NCBI GenBank assembly: GCA_050248155.1
Contig: JBFWSW010000015.1
Span: 21,001 to 85,000, forward strand
Direction: 5' to 3'
Length of the DNA: 64,000 nucleotides
Source of the DNA: VFMC01 sp050248155
GTDB taxonomy: Bacteria; Actinomycetota; Acidimicrobiia; Acidimicrobiales; Ilumatobacteraceae
Below, piece after piece: positions 50,673 through 58,605 of this stretch (positions within the stretch are counted from its first letter, which is position 1; each line of letters starts with the position of its first letter). The position numbers and the translations under genes were made by a program. The notes beneath the pieces were generated by a model. The model worked only from the letters and a program-made list of their open reading frames with translations, ran no database searches and was not told where the DNA came from.

Positions 50673-53582
50673 GTGGCAGTCCTGTCGGTGTCGGTGCTCG
50701 GAACCGTGCGTGTTGCACGCGACGGTCTCGACGAACCCATCGGCAGTCGGCGTCAACGGGCGCTGCTCGCCGCGCTCGCCGTGCGGCACCCACGCGCCGT
50801 CGCAGTCGACGATTTGGTCGATGCGGTGTGGGGCGACGATCCACCCAACGGCGCGAAGGCAACGCTGCAGACGTACGTCTCACGCCTGCGATCGACCCTC
50901 GGCGACGATGCGATCACCCACGAACCGGCGGGCTATCGCCTCGGACTCGATGCCGTGGTGGATGCCGACGAGGCGAGGAACGCGCTGACGAGCGCGCGTG
51001 CTCGTCTCGGTGCCGAACCGGCAGCTGCTGCCGAGATCGCGCGAGCGGCACTCGACCGCTGGCACGGCACGGCGCTCGCCGAGCTCGCCGACTCCGAGTG
51101 GTTCGCACCCGTGGCGGCCGGTCTGCAGGGAGCCCACGACCAGCTGCGGGACACACTGGCCGAGGCACTGGTCGAGTCCGGCCGTGCCCTCGAGGCGATC
51201 GACGTGCTCGAGCAGGCCGTGCTCGCGCAACCGTTCCACGAGCGAGCTCAGCTGCTGCTCGCTCGCGCGCTCGCCCTGTCCGGTCGACCGACGGATGCGT
51301 TGCGCGCTGCCGACCGGTACCGACGCACACTGCGCGACGAGACCGGGCTCGATCCCGGTCCTGGCCTGGCCGAGCTCGAATCCGCGATCTTGACCGGCGA
51401 AGCCGCGTCGCCGAGCCAACCGACGCGACGCAACGTTGCACCAGCGCCGCAGGACCTGCCGACACTTCGCCTACCGCGGCCCGGCCGGCTGGTGGGACGC
51501 GAGGCCGAGCTCACGGTCCTCGCCGATGCACTGCGCACCAGCCGGCTCGTGACGGTGCTCGGCACCGGCGGGGTGGGCAAGACGCGTCTGGTGGCCGAGC
51601 TCCTGGCGACCTCGCACGACACCCCGGCGGCCGTCGTCGAGCTCGCGGCAGTCGACGACGAGCAGGTCGTGGCCGCGGTCGCCGCGGCGATTCGCTACCG
51701 GGCAGGCCGGGCGGACGCGGAGGCGCTCGTCGACGCGATCGGCAACGACACCACACTGCTCGTGCTCGACAACGCAGAGCACGTGATGGCTGCGGTGAGA
51801 GCCACGGTGCGGACGCTGCTCGACGCATGCCCGAACCTGCGCGTGCTCGCAACGAGCCGCACGCGTCTCGGCCTGCCGGACGAGCGCCTCGTCGCGCTGC
51901 AGCCGCTGCCCACATCCGGCGACCGGCCGGCCTCGATCGAGCTCTTCGCCGACTGCCTCCGCCGCGCGCAACCACACGGCGACATCGATCTCGGCGGGGA
52001 CGACGTGCGCGTCCTGTGCGAGCGGCTCGACGGTCTGCCGCTGGCGCTCGAGATCGCGGCCGCCCGCGCAGCGGTGCTGGGCGTCGGAGCGCTCGCCGAG
52101 CGGCTGGCGACATCGAACGAGTTGATGTCGATACCCGCCGAAGCGGGTGGTGGTCGTCACACCAGCCTCGAAGCCCTGGTCGGGTGGTCGTACGACCTCC
52201 TCGGCCCGCCCGCCCGACGGCTGCTGGCCGCATTGAGCATCGTCGACTCCGAGTTCGACCTCACCGTGGCCGAGCGCATGGCGGCCGACCTGCTCGACGA
52301 ACCGGTGGCGCCCGCGTTCGAGCGACTCGTCGACACGTGCCTCGTCGCCCTCGGCACGGCACCGGGCCGTTTCCGTATGCTCGACACGATCCGCCGGTTC
52401 GCGAGCGATCGCCTGGTATCGAACGGCGACCGTGCCGCAGTTCAGCGCGCGCACGGTCGGTGGATCACGATCGAAGCGGCGCAGCTCGACGCGCTCTCGA
52501 CTGGGCCCGACGAGCCGCTGCTCTCGGAGCGGATCGATCGTCTGCGCGGGGACGTCCGTGGTGCCATCGCTCGGGCGGCTGACGGCGGCGACGTGGCGAC
52601 GCTCGTGAGCGTGTCGCATCACATGATGGGCGCCCTGATGTACCGGCCCGACGCCGACATCGCGCGCCAGGTGCTCGATGCGGCGTTGCGGCCCAACGTT
52701 CGAGGTGCCGACGGCGAAGCTCTGTTGCTGGCCGCCGGCTCACGCGCAGGGTGGCTGCTCGGCGATGTGACCACCGCCGCGACCCTCGCCGCTCACGCGG
52801 TTGCGATCGCCCCGACCGGGGTCGCCGGTGCAGCCGCTCGCGGTCGCGCGCACCACTCGCTGGGCGTGGTCGCGCTGTATGCCGGCCGGTTCGACGAGGC
52901 CGAGGTCCACTTCCGCCACGTGGCCGACGACCCCGAATCGACGGTGGGCGATCGGGTCGACGCGCTCGCGGGTGCCGCCCTGAGCGCGTCGTACGGCGGG
53001 GCCACCGATCGCGCCGCCGCGCACTCCCGTCAGCACCGTGCGATGGCGGAGGCGTCGAGCCGACCCTCAGCGCTCGCGTTCGCCGATTACGTCGACGGCG
53101 AGCGTGCGCTCGCGCACGGGGAGGCTGAGGTCGCGCTCGACCTCCTGCGGGCAGCGGCGGACAGGGCATGGTCGGTCGGCGCGACCTTCGTCTGGGGGCT
53201 GTCGAGCACCGTGCTCGCGGCCACGTTGGTCCGTCGATCCGACCATGACGCAGCAGCGCTCGAGCTGCCCACGCTGCTGCGCCGCTGGCGCCGCACGGCC
53301 ACGTGGCCGCAGATCTGGATGTCGATGCGGCTCGTGGCAGAAGTGCTCGCGGCCAAGGATCACGCGATGGCAGCAGTCACGGTGCTCGCCGCGGCGGACC
53401 GCGACCCGGCAGCCCCGTCACTCGGCGAGCGCGACCGGGAGCGGCTCGCCCAGCTCCGCCTCCGACTCGAGACCGACCTGGGTGCCGATGCCGCGGCGCT
53501 CGCACATGCCCGCGCAGAGGTGCTCGACCGGCGGCAGGTCCTCGACATGGCCATCGACACGCTGGACTCCCTGCACAGCTGA
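50673..53582 (+). CDS. BTAD/AfsR-type transcriptional regulator with ATPase and TPR
   Basis: A 969-aa SARP-like regulator. It has an N-terminal OmpR-type winged helix (about 1-90, SVLGTVRVARDG ... TLQTYVSRLRSTLG), a bacterial transcriptional activator domain (about 95-240, with RALEAIDVLEQAVLAQPFHERAQ and DETGLDPGPGLAELE), an NB-ARC/STAND ATPase (Walker A GTGGVGKT at 297-304, Walker B TLLVLDNAEHV), and a C-terminal TPR-like helical region. Such proteins activate nearby metabolic or secondary-metabolite genes on sensing a ligand. The GTG at 50673 lies 3 nt after GAGGAGG, which is close; GTG 50685 is an alternative. It precedes a methyltransferase and an MBL-fold gene on the same strand. Confidence 0.88.
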   Translation: MAVLSVSVLGTVRVARDGLDEPIGSRRQRALLAALAVRHPRAVAVDDLVDAVWGDDPPNGAKATLQTYVSRLRSTLGDDAITHEPAGYRLGLDAVVDADEARNALTSARARLGAEPAAAAEIARAALDRWHGTALAELADSEWFAPVAAGLQGAHDQLRDTLAEALVESGRALEAIDVLEQAVLAQPFHERAQLLLARALALSGRPTDALRAADRYRRTLRDETGLDPGPGLAELESAILTGEAASPSQPTRRNVAPAPQDLPTLRLPRPGRLVGREAELTVLADALRTSRLVTVLGTGGVGKTRLVAELLATSHDTPAAVVELAAVDDEQVVAAVAAAIRYRAGRADAEALVDAIGNDTTLLVLDNAEHVMAAVRATVRTLLDACPNLRVLATSRTRLGLPDERLVALQPLPTSGDRPASIELFADCLRRAQPHGDIDLGGDDVRVLCERLDGLPLALEIAAARAAVLGVGALAERLATSNELMSIPAEAGGGRHTSLEALVGWSYDLLGPPARRLLAALSIVDSEFDLTVAERMAADLLDEPVAPAFERLVDTCLVALGTAPGRFRMLDTIRRFASDRLVSNGDRAAVQRAHGRWITIEAAQLDALSTGPDEPLLSERIDRLRGDVRGAIARAADGGDVATLVSVSHHMMGALMYRPDADIARQVLDAALRPNVRGADGEALLLAAGSRAGWLLGDVTTAATLAAHAVAIAPTGVAGAAARGRAHHSLGVVALYAGRFDEAEVHFRHVADDPESTVGDRVDALAGAALSASYGGATDRAAAHSRQHRAMAEASSRPSALAFADYVDGERALAHGEAEVALDLLRAAADRAWSVGATFVWGLSSTVLAATLVRRSDHDAAALELPTLLRRWRRTATWPQIWMSMRLVAEVLAAKDHAMAAVTVLAAADRDPAAPSLGERDRERLAQLRLRLETDLGADAAALAHARAEVLDRRQVLDMAIDTLDSLHS

Positions 53583-53660
53583 CGCAGGCCACCCGCAAGC
53601 GGCCCGTCAGCAGAGCACGGCACGGTGGGACCCGTTCGACCCGAGAACGGAGATCTACTC

Positions 53661-54758
53661 GTGACCAGCACCACCACTCAGCCATCCAACGCTTCGAGCG
53701 ATGTGACGGCGTCCATCGAGCAGTTCGCAGGCCGCGTGATCGGCGAGGTTGCCAGCGCGTGGACCGTGCTGAGCATCCACATCGGCGACCGCCTCGGACT
53801 GTACGGCTCGCTCGCCGAGGGCTCCGGCACCGCGGCAGAGATCGCCCGGCGCGCCGGGTGCAACGCACGCCTCGTCGCCGAGTGGCTGGACGGTCAGGCT
53901 GCCGCCGGCATCGTCTCGTTCACCGACCCGACGGACGGCATCCGGCGATACGCACTGCCTGCCGCACACGCAGCGGTGCTCGCCGCGGAGTCCTCGCCTG
54001 CGTTCCTCGGTGCCGCCGGCGGTGTCCTCGCCGCGGTCGTGCACGCCGAAGATCGCATCGTCGAGGCGTTCCGGACAGACGGCGCGCTCGCGTGGGGTCA
54101 GCAACACCCGTGCCTCTTCGGCGCGGTCGACCGGTTCTTCGCCGCCGGATACCGCACCAGCCTCGTGCAGGAGTGGATCCCCGCGCTGGAGCGCGCAGAG
54201 TCGGATCTGACCAACGGCGGCCGCGTCGCGGACGTGGGCTGCGGACGAGGTGCAACCGTCGCGCTGTTGGCCGACGCCTTCCCCACGGCGACGGTGGTCG
54301 GCATCGACACGCACGAGGGATCGCTCACCAGCGCAGGCCAGCGAGTGGCCTCGGCAGGCCTCGGCAGCCGTGTCCGGTTGCAGCAGGCCGATGCCGCCGG
54401 CTTTCGAGGCGGTCCCTTCGACCTGATCTGCTTCTTCGACGCGCTGCACGACATGGGCGATCCGGCCGCTGCCATCGCCAACGCACACGAGCAGCTCGCC
54501 GAGACGGGCTCGGTGCTGCTGGTCGAACCGGCGACGCACGAGACTCTGGCCGAGCGCGTCGGTGACCTCGCCGCCCAGCTGTACTACCCGGGCTCGGCGT
54601 TCCTGTGCACGCCGAACGCGATCGCGCAGGGCGGCCCCGGACTCGGCAACCAGGTGCCCGAAGCCACGTGGCGAGACCTGTTCGCCCGCGCCGGCTTCAC
54701 CACGTTCCGGCGCATCGCCGCATCACCCGTCAACCGGGTGTTCGAAGCCCGCCGCTGA
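53661..54758 (+). CDS. SAM-dependent methyltransferase with winged-helix N-terminus
   Basis: A 365-aa class I methyltransferase. The N-terminal part (about 25-100, LYGSLAEGSGTAAEIARRAGCNARLVAEWLDGQAAAGIV) is a winged-helix/dimerisation domain like those of O-methyltransferases. The SAM motif I is RVADVGCGRGATVALLADAFP, motif II region ATVVGID, and FDLICFFDALHDMGDP is motif IV. The substrate is unknown. The GTG at 53661 has GGAG 8 nt upstream. It lies between the BTAD regulator and the MBL-fold gene and is probably under that regulator's control. This domain order also occurs in proteins annotated as transcriptional regulators. Confidence 0.83.
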   Translation: MTSTTTQPSNASSDVTASIEQFAGRVIGEVASAWTVLSIHIGDRLGLYGSLAEGSGTAAEIARRAGCNARLVAEWLDGQAAAGIVSFTDPTDGIRRYALPAAHAAVLAAESSPAFLGAAGGVLAAVVHAEDRIVEAFRTDGALAWGQQHPCLFGAVDRFFAAGYRTSLVQEWIPALERAESDLTNGGRVADVGCGRGATVALLADAFPTATVVGIDTHEGSLTSAGQRVASAGLGSRVRLQQADAAGFRGGPFDLICFFDALHDMGDPAAAIANAHEQLAETGSVLLVEPATHETLAERVGDLAAQLYYPGSAFLCTPNAIAQGGPGLGNQVPEATWRDLFARAGFTTFRRIAASPVNRVFEARR

Positions 54759-54819
54759 ACGTCCCGTTCCGTTCCACCCAGCGGTCACCTCGTGACCAAT
54801 CCATGACAGGAGGACACCA

Positions 54820-55686
54820 ATGAACACCACTGACACCTCTCTCGCCCGCAACTCGTTGCCCTCGATCGACACCCGGCAGCCGATCGAGGCTCCCACGGCC
54901 TGCGCGCCCTACGCCGTCGGCGACGGCATCACGGTGCTGCCCGCGTACCTCCCGGTGCCCGGCATGGGCGTCCTTCCGGCGCACGCGTTCCACATCGACG
55001 GACCGGAATCGATGCTCGTCGACGCCGGCCCGTGCGGTGCCGAGGACGGCTTCTGCCGGGCACTCGCCGAGGTCGCCGACCCGACGACGCTCAGATGGTT
55101 GTGGCTCACCCACACCGACCCCGACCACGTCGGCTCGCTCCGATGGCTGCTCGACGTCGCCCCGCGGTTGACGGTGATCACCACGTACCTCGCCGTCGGC
55201 AAGCTGTCGATGACCGGGCCGTTGCCGATGGATCGGCTGTGGTGGGTGAACCCGGGGACGACCGTCGAGCTGAACGACCGGCCGTTCACGGCCGTTCGAC
55301 CGCCCTCGTTCGACGCGCCGGAGACCACGGCGTGCTTCGACTCGACCAGCCGCACGCTGTTCTCGGCCGATTCGTTCGGCGCGTTGCTGCAGGAGCCGAC
55401 GGCCGAGGCCGGTGACATCGTCGTCCGTGACCTCGCTGCGGGGATGTACCTGTGGTCGACGATCGACTCACCGTGGCTCACCCACACCGACCGAGGACAC
55501 TTCGAGCGTGCTCTCACCGACCTGGAGGCGCTCGGCACGCGACGCGTGCTCAGCTCGCACCTCCCGCCCGCACACGGCCTCACCCGGCAACTCCTCGAGC
55601 ACCTCGCGACGGTGCCGGGCGCGTCGCCGTGGGTCGGCCCCGACCAGGTAGCCCTCGAGCAGATGCTCGCGAGCGTGGGCGGCTGA
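54820..55686 (+). CDS. Metallo-beta-lactamase-fold protein (ODP/flavodiiron-like)
   Basis: A 288-aa MBL-fold hydrolase or oxidoreductase. The metal motif is H98-T-D100-P-D102-H103 (an HxDxDH variant of HxHxDH), as in flavodiiron-type diiron sites where the second His is replaced by an acidic residue. SADSFGALLQEP supplies the later Asp, and SSHLPPAHGL gives a late His. It lacks the flavodoxin domain, so it would need a partner if redox-active. The ATG at 54820 has AGGAGG upstream. Possible roles include O2/NO or sulfur chemistry; neither is shown. It is the third gene of the regulator cluster, convergent with nuoN. Confidence 0.8.
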   Translation: MNTTDTSLARNSLPSIDTRQPIEAPTACAPYAVGDGITVLPAYLPVPGMGVLPAHAFHIDGPESMLVDAGPCGAEDGFCRALAEVADPTTLRWLWLTHTDPDHVGSLRWLLDVAPRLTVITTYLAVGKLSMTGPLPMDRLWWVNPGTTVELNDRPFTAVRPPSFDAPETTACFDSTSRTLFSADSFGALLQEPTAEAGDIVVRDLAAGMYLWSTIDSPWLTHTDRGHFERALTDLEALGTRRVLSSHLPPAHGLTRQLLEHLATVPGASPWVGPDQVALEQMLASVGG

Positions 55687-55690
55687 GCCC

Positions 55691-57103
55691 TCACGGCAGG
55701 AGGTGCACGCCGTCGAGCCCGGACAGCATGGGCTCGGCGGCGACGCCGAGCGCCACCACCGCGAGCGTGGCGAGGCCTGCGCCGACCGCGGCCGCACGGC
55801 CGAGCACCGGCACGGGCCGCTCCGCCCGGTCGAAGTACATGGGACCGATGACACGGAGGTAGTAGAAGAGCGAGACGACGGTGTTGGCCACAGCGAGCGC
55901 AGCGAGCCAGCCATACCCGCCGTCGATCGCGGCAGTGAACAGCGTCAGCTTGCCGACGAACCCGCCGAGCGGCGGGATGCCGACGAGGGAGAGCAGCGAG
56001 AGCGCGAGCGAGAGCGCCAGCCACGGATGCGTGCCGGCCAGACCGCGATAGCCGGTGAGGTGCGTGCGGCCGCGGAGCTCGGCCACCACGCCGAACGCGG
56101 CGACGTTCGCTGCCGAGTACGCGGCGAGGAAGGCGACGAGCGCCATCGGTGCCGCGTCGCTGCGGTCGACGACGACGACAGCGATCAACGCGTAGCCGGC
56201 CTGTGACACGGTCGACCAGCCGAGCAGGCGGCGCAGGTCATCCTGCCACAGCGCCATCAGGTTGCCGAGCGTCATCGTGACTCCGGCGACGACCGCGACG
56301 ACCGGCCGCCAGGCCACCGCGTCATCGGGCATCACGTGCACGACCCGGGCGAGCGCCACCACCGCTCCGACCTTCGGCACGACGGTGAGGAACGCGGCGG
56401 ATGGCACCGGCCCTGCCTGCGCGACGTCGGGGACCCAGGTGTGCACCGGCGCCGCCCCGATCTCGAACGCGAGACCGATGACGATGCACACCACCGCGGC
56501 GGTGAGCGCGACGCGATCACCGCCGCCGCGGAGCCGCACGCCAATGTCGGCGAGGTTGGTGCTGCCGGCCGACCCGTACAGGATGACCACGCCGACGAGC
56601 AGGATGGCGTTGGCGAGGGCACCGACGAGGAAGTACTTCATGCCCGCTTCGACGGCAGCCGGCGAGCCACGGTGGAAGGCGGCGAGCGTGTACCCGGTGA
56701 CCGACACGAGCAGCACGCCGACGACGATCTCCATCGTGTCAGCTGCACCGGCGAGCAACATCGCCCCGGTCGCCGCGAACAGCACGATCGCCGGCAGCTC
56801 ACCCCGGCGGGCATCGGTGCGGAACCACTCGGGCACGAGCAGCAAACAACAGCCGGTCGCTCCGAGGATGATCAGCTCGGACGCGTGCGTCACCGGATCG
56901 AGCGCCCACGAGCGCTCGAAGGTCAGCTGGGACTCGGTGGTGACCGCGAGCCCGATCGTGATCACAGCGGAGGCGAGCGTCGCAACACCTGCGAGGGCCG
57001 CACCCAACCATTGCCGGCGTGGGCTCGTGAACGACGCCGTCAGCAGAGCGGTGACGGCACCCACGACGAGCGCGATCTCGGGAGCGAGGTGGCCGACGTT
57101 CAC
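55691..57103 (-). CDS. nuoN: Complex I-like membrane subunit N
   Basis: A 470-aa antiporter-like subunit with about 14 helices. Conserved family sequence includes EAGMKYFLVGALANAILL (with the helix-7 Lys), PVHTWVPDVAQAGPVPSAAFLTVVPKVG and WSTVSQAGYALIAV. The helix-5 Glu that is essential in canonical NuoN (E. coli E133) is a Leu here, L131 in VVGVLLVSVTGYTL. The GTG at 57103 lies 1 nt after the nuoM stop. It is the last gene of the eight-gene nuo-like operon. The identity is firm; whether it pumps is doubtful given the missing Glu. Confidence 0.92.
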   Translation of the reverse strand: MNVGHLAPEIALVVGAVTALLTASFTSPRRQWLGAALAGVATLASAVITIGLAVTTESQLTFERSWALDPVTHASELIILGATGCCLLLVPEWFRTDARRGELPAIVLFAATGAMLLAGAADTMEIVVGVLLVSVTGYTLAAFHRGSPAAVEAGMKYFLVGALANAILLVGVVILYGSAGSTNLADIGVRLRGGGDRVALTAAVVCIVIGLAFEIGAAPVHTWVPDVAQAGPVPSAAFLTVVPKVGAVVALARVVHVMPDDAVAWRPVVAVVAGVTMTLGNLMALWQDDLRRLLGWSTVSQAGYALIAVVVVDRSDAAPMALVAFLAAYSAANVAAFGVVAELRGRTHLTGYRGLAGTHPWLALSLALSLLSLVGIPPLGGFVGKLTLFTAAIDGGYGWLAALAVANTVVSLFYYLRVIGPMYFDRAERPVPVLGRAAAVGAGLATLAVVALGVAAEPMLSGLDGVHLLP

Positions 57104-57104
57104 C

Positions 57105-58601
57105 TCAGCTCCCGGCGAGCATCCCGATGATGACGCGACTCGTCGAGTCGACGAGGTCGAGCAACCACCGGGGCCACACGCCGATGAGGACGACGAGCGC
57201 GAGCAGCGGCACGAGCGCGGCGGTCTCGCGCCGGTCGAGGTCGCTGAACGTGCGCCACCTCTCGGGAAGCTCACCGAAGAAGAGCTGTTGCAGCATCTGC
57301 ACGAACAACCCCGCCGTCAGCAGAACGCCCAGCAGCGCGATGCCGGCGGCGACGGGGTGGACGGCGAAGGCCCCGATGAAGATCTGCACCTCGGCGACGA
57401 ACCCGGCGAGCCCGGGCAGGCCGAGGCTCGCGAACGCGGCGAGGGTCGTCGCCGCCGTCAGGCGCGACGCGCGCGCGGCGAGGCCACCGAAGTGGTCGAG
57501 CTCGTAGTCCTCGGCGCGCGACCAGAACGAGCCGGCGAGCAGGAAGAGCGAGCCGGTGATCAACCCGTGGGCGACCATCTCCACCGTCGCACCGGTCAAC
57601 GCCAGCCGCCGGGCGTGGTCGTCCCCGGTCGCCACTGCCCCGGCCACCGCGATGCCGAGCACCACGTAGCCCATGTGGTTCACCGAGGTGTAGGCGATGC
57701 GGCGCTTCAGGTTCGACTGCCCGAGCGCGACCAGCGCGCCGTAGACGATGCTGACGACGGCGACGACGACGAGCACGGTCGAGTACGTGCGGAACGTATC
57801 GCGCATCATCGACAGCGGGATGCGGATCATGCCGTAGGTCCCCATCTTCAACAGGACACCCGCGAGGATCGCCGATGCCGGGCCGGGGGCGTCGACGTGC
57901 GCCGGCGGCAGCCACGTGTGCACCGGCACGAGCGGCGTCTTGATGCCCAACCCGACGAGGATCGCGAGGAGTGCGAGACCTGCCGTCGCGCCGTGGCCTG
58001 CCAGCGGCTGCTCCTCGATCAGGACGCGCATGTCGAAGGTGAGCGGATCGGTCTGCAGGTAGAGCGCGAGGAAGCCGAGCAGCATGACGAGCGAGCCGGC
58101 GAGGGTGTAGAGGAAGAAGGTGAGCGCCGACGTGCGAGCCTCGCCATGGCCCCAACGCCCGATCAAGAAGTACATGCCGACGAGGCTGAGATCGAAGAAG
58201 ACGTAGAAGACGAGCAGATCGAGCGAGAGGAAGAGACCGAGCGACACCGCCTCGAGGAAGAGGAACCAGGCGCGGTACTGACGATGACGACCCTGCATGT
58301 CGGACGGGTATGCGAGCGCGGCGACGAACAAGACGGCGCTCATCAGCGCGAGGGCGAGCGAGATGCCGTCCACGCCGACCCGCCACCCCACACCGATGGT
58401 GGGGATCCACTCGACCTCCTCGACCAGCTGGAACGGCGTCGGGTCGCCGGTGTCGAAGCGCAGCCACGCCACGACGAGCAGCACGGCCGGTACCGCTGCA
58501 GCGAACATCGAGACGAGGCGCGTCGCTCGCTCGGGCGCCCGGGCCCACATCGCCAGCACGCCCGCAGCAACTGCCGGGATGACCACTGCAGCGGTCAGCA
58601 T
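57105..58601 (-). CDS. nuoM: Complex I-like membrane subunit M
   Basis: A 498-aa antiporter-like subunit with about 14 helices. GLGIKTPLVPVHTWLPPAHVDAPGPASAILAGVLLKMGTYGM (the K-x-P-x-x-P-x-H-x-W-L-P region) is intact, as are SVNHMGYVVLG and LPGLAGFVAE. The essential helix-5 Glu of canonical NuoM (E. coli E144) is replaced by Asp: D137 in FYVFFDLSLVGMYFLIG. The ATG at 58601 lies 4 nt after the nuoL stop. It is part of the A-BD-H-J-K-L-M-N series. Confidence 0.93.
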   Translation of the reverse strand: MLTAAVVIPAVAAGVLAMWARAPERATRLVSMFAAAVPAVLLVVAWLRFDTGDPTPFQLVEEVEWIPTIGVGWRVGVDGISLALALMSAVLFVAALAYPSDMQGRHRQYRAWFLFLEAVSLGLFLSLDLLVFYVFFDLSLVGMYFLIGRWGHGEARTSALTFFLYTLAGSLVMLLGFLALYLQTDPLTFDMRVLIEEQPLAGHGATAGLALLAILVGLGIKTPLVPVHTWLPPAHVDAPGPASAILAGVLLKMGTYGMIRIPLSMMRDTFRTYSTVLVVVAVVSIVYGALVALGQSNLKRRIAYTSVNHMGYVVLGIAVAGAVATGDDHARRLALTGATVEMVAHGLITGSLFLLAGSFWSRAEDYELDHFGGLAARASRLTAATTLAAFASLGLPGLAGFVAEVQIFIGAFAVHPVAAGIALLGVLLTAGLFVQMLQQLFFGELPERWRTFSDLDRRETAALVPLLALVVLIGVWPRWLLDLVDSTSRVIIGMLAGS

Positions 58602-58605
58602 GGCC

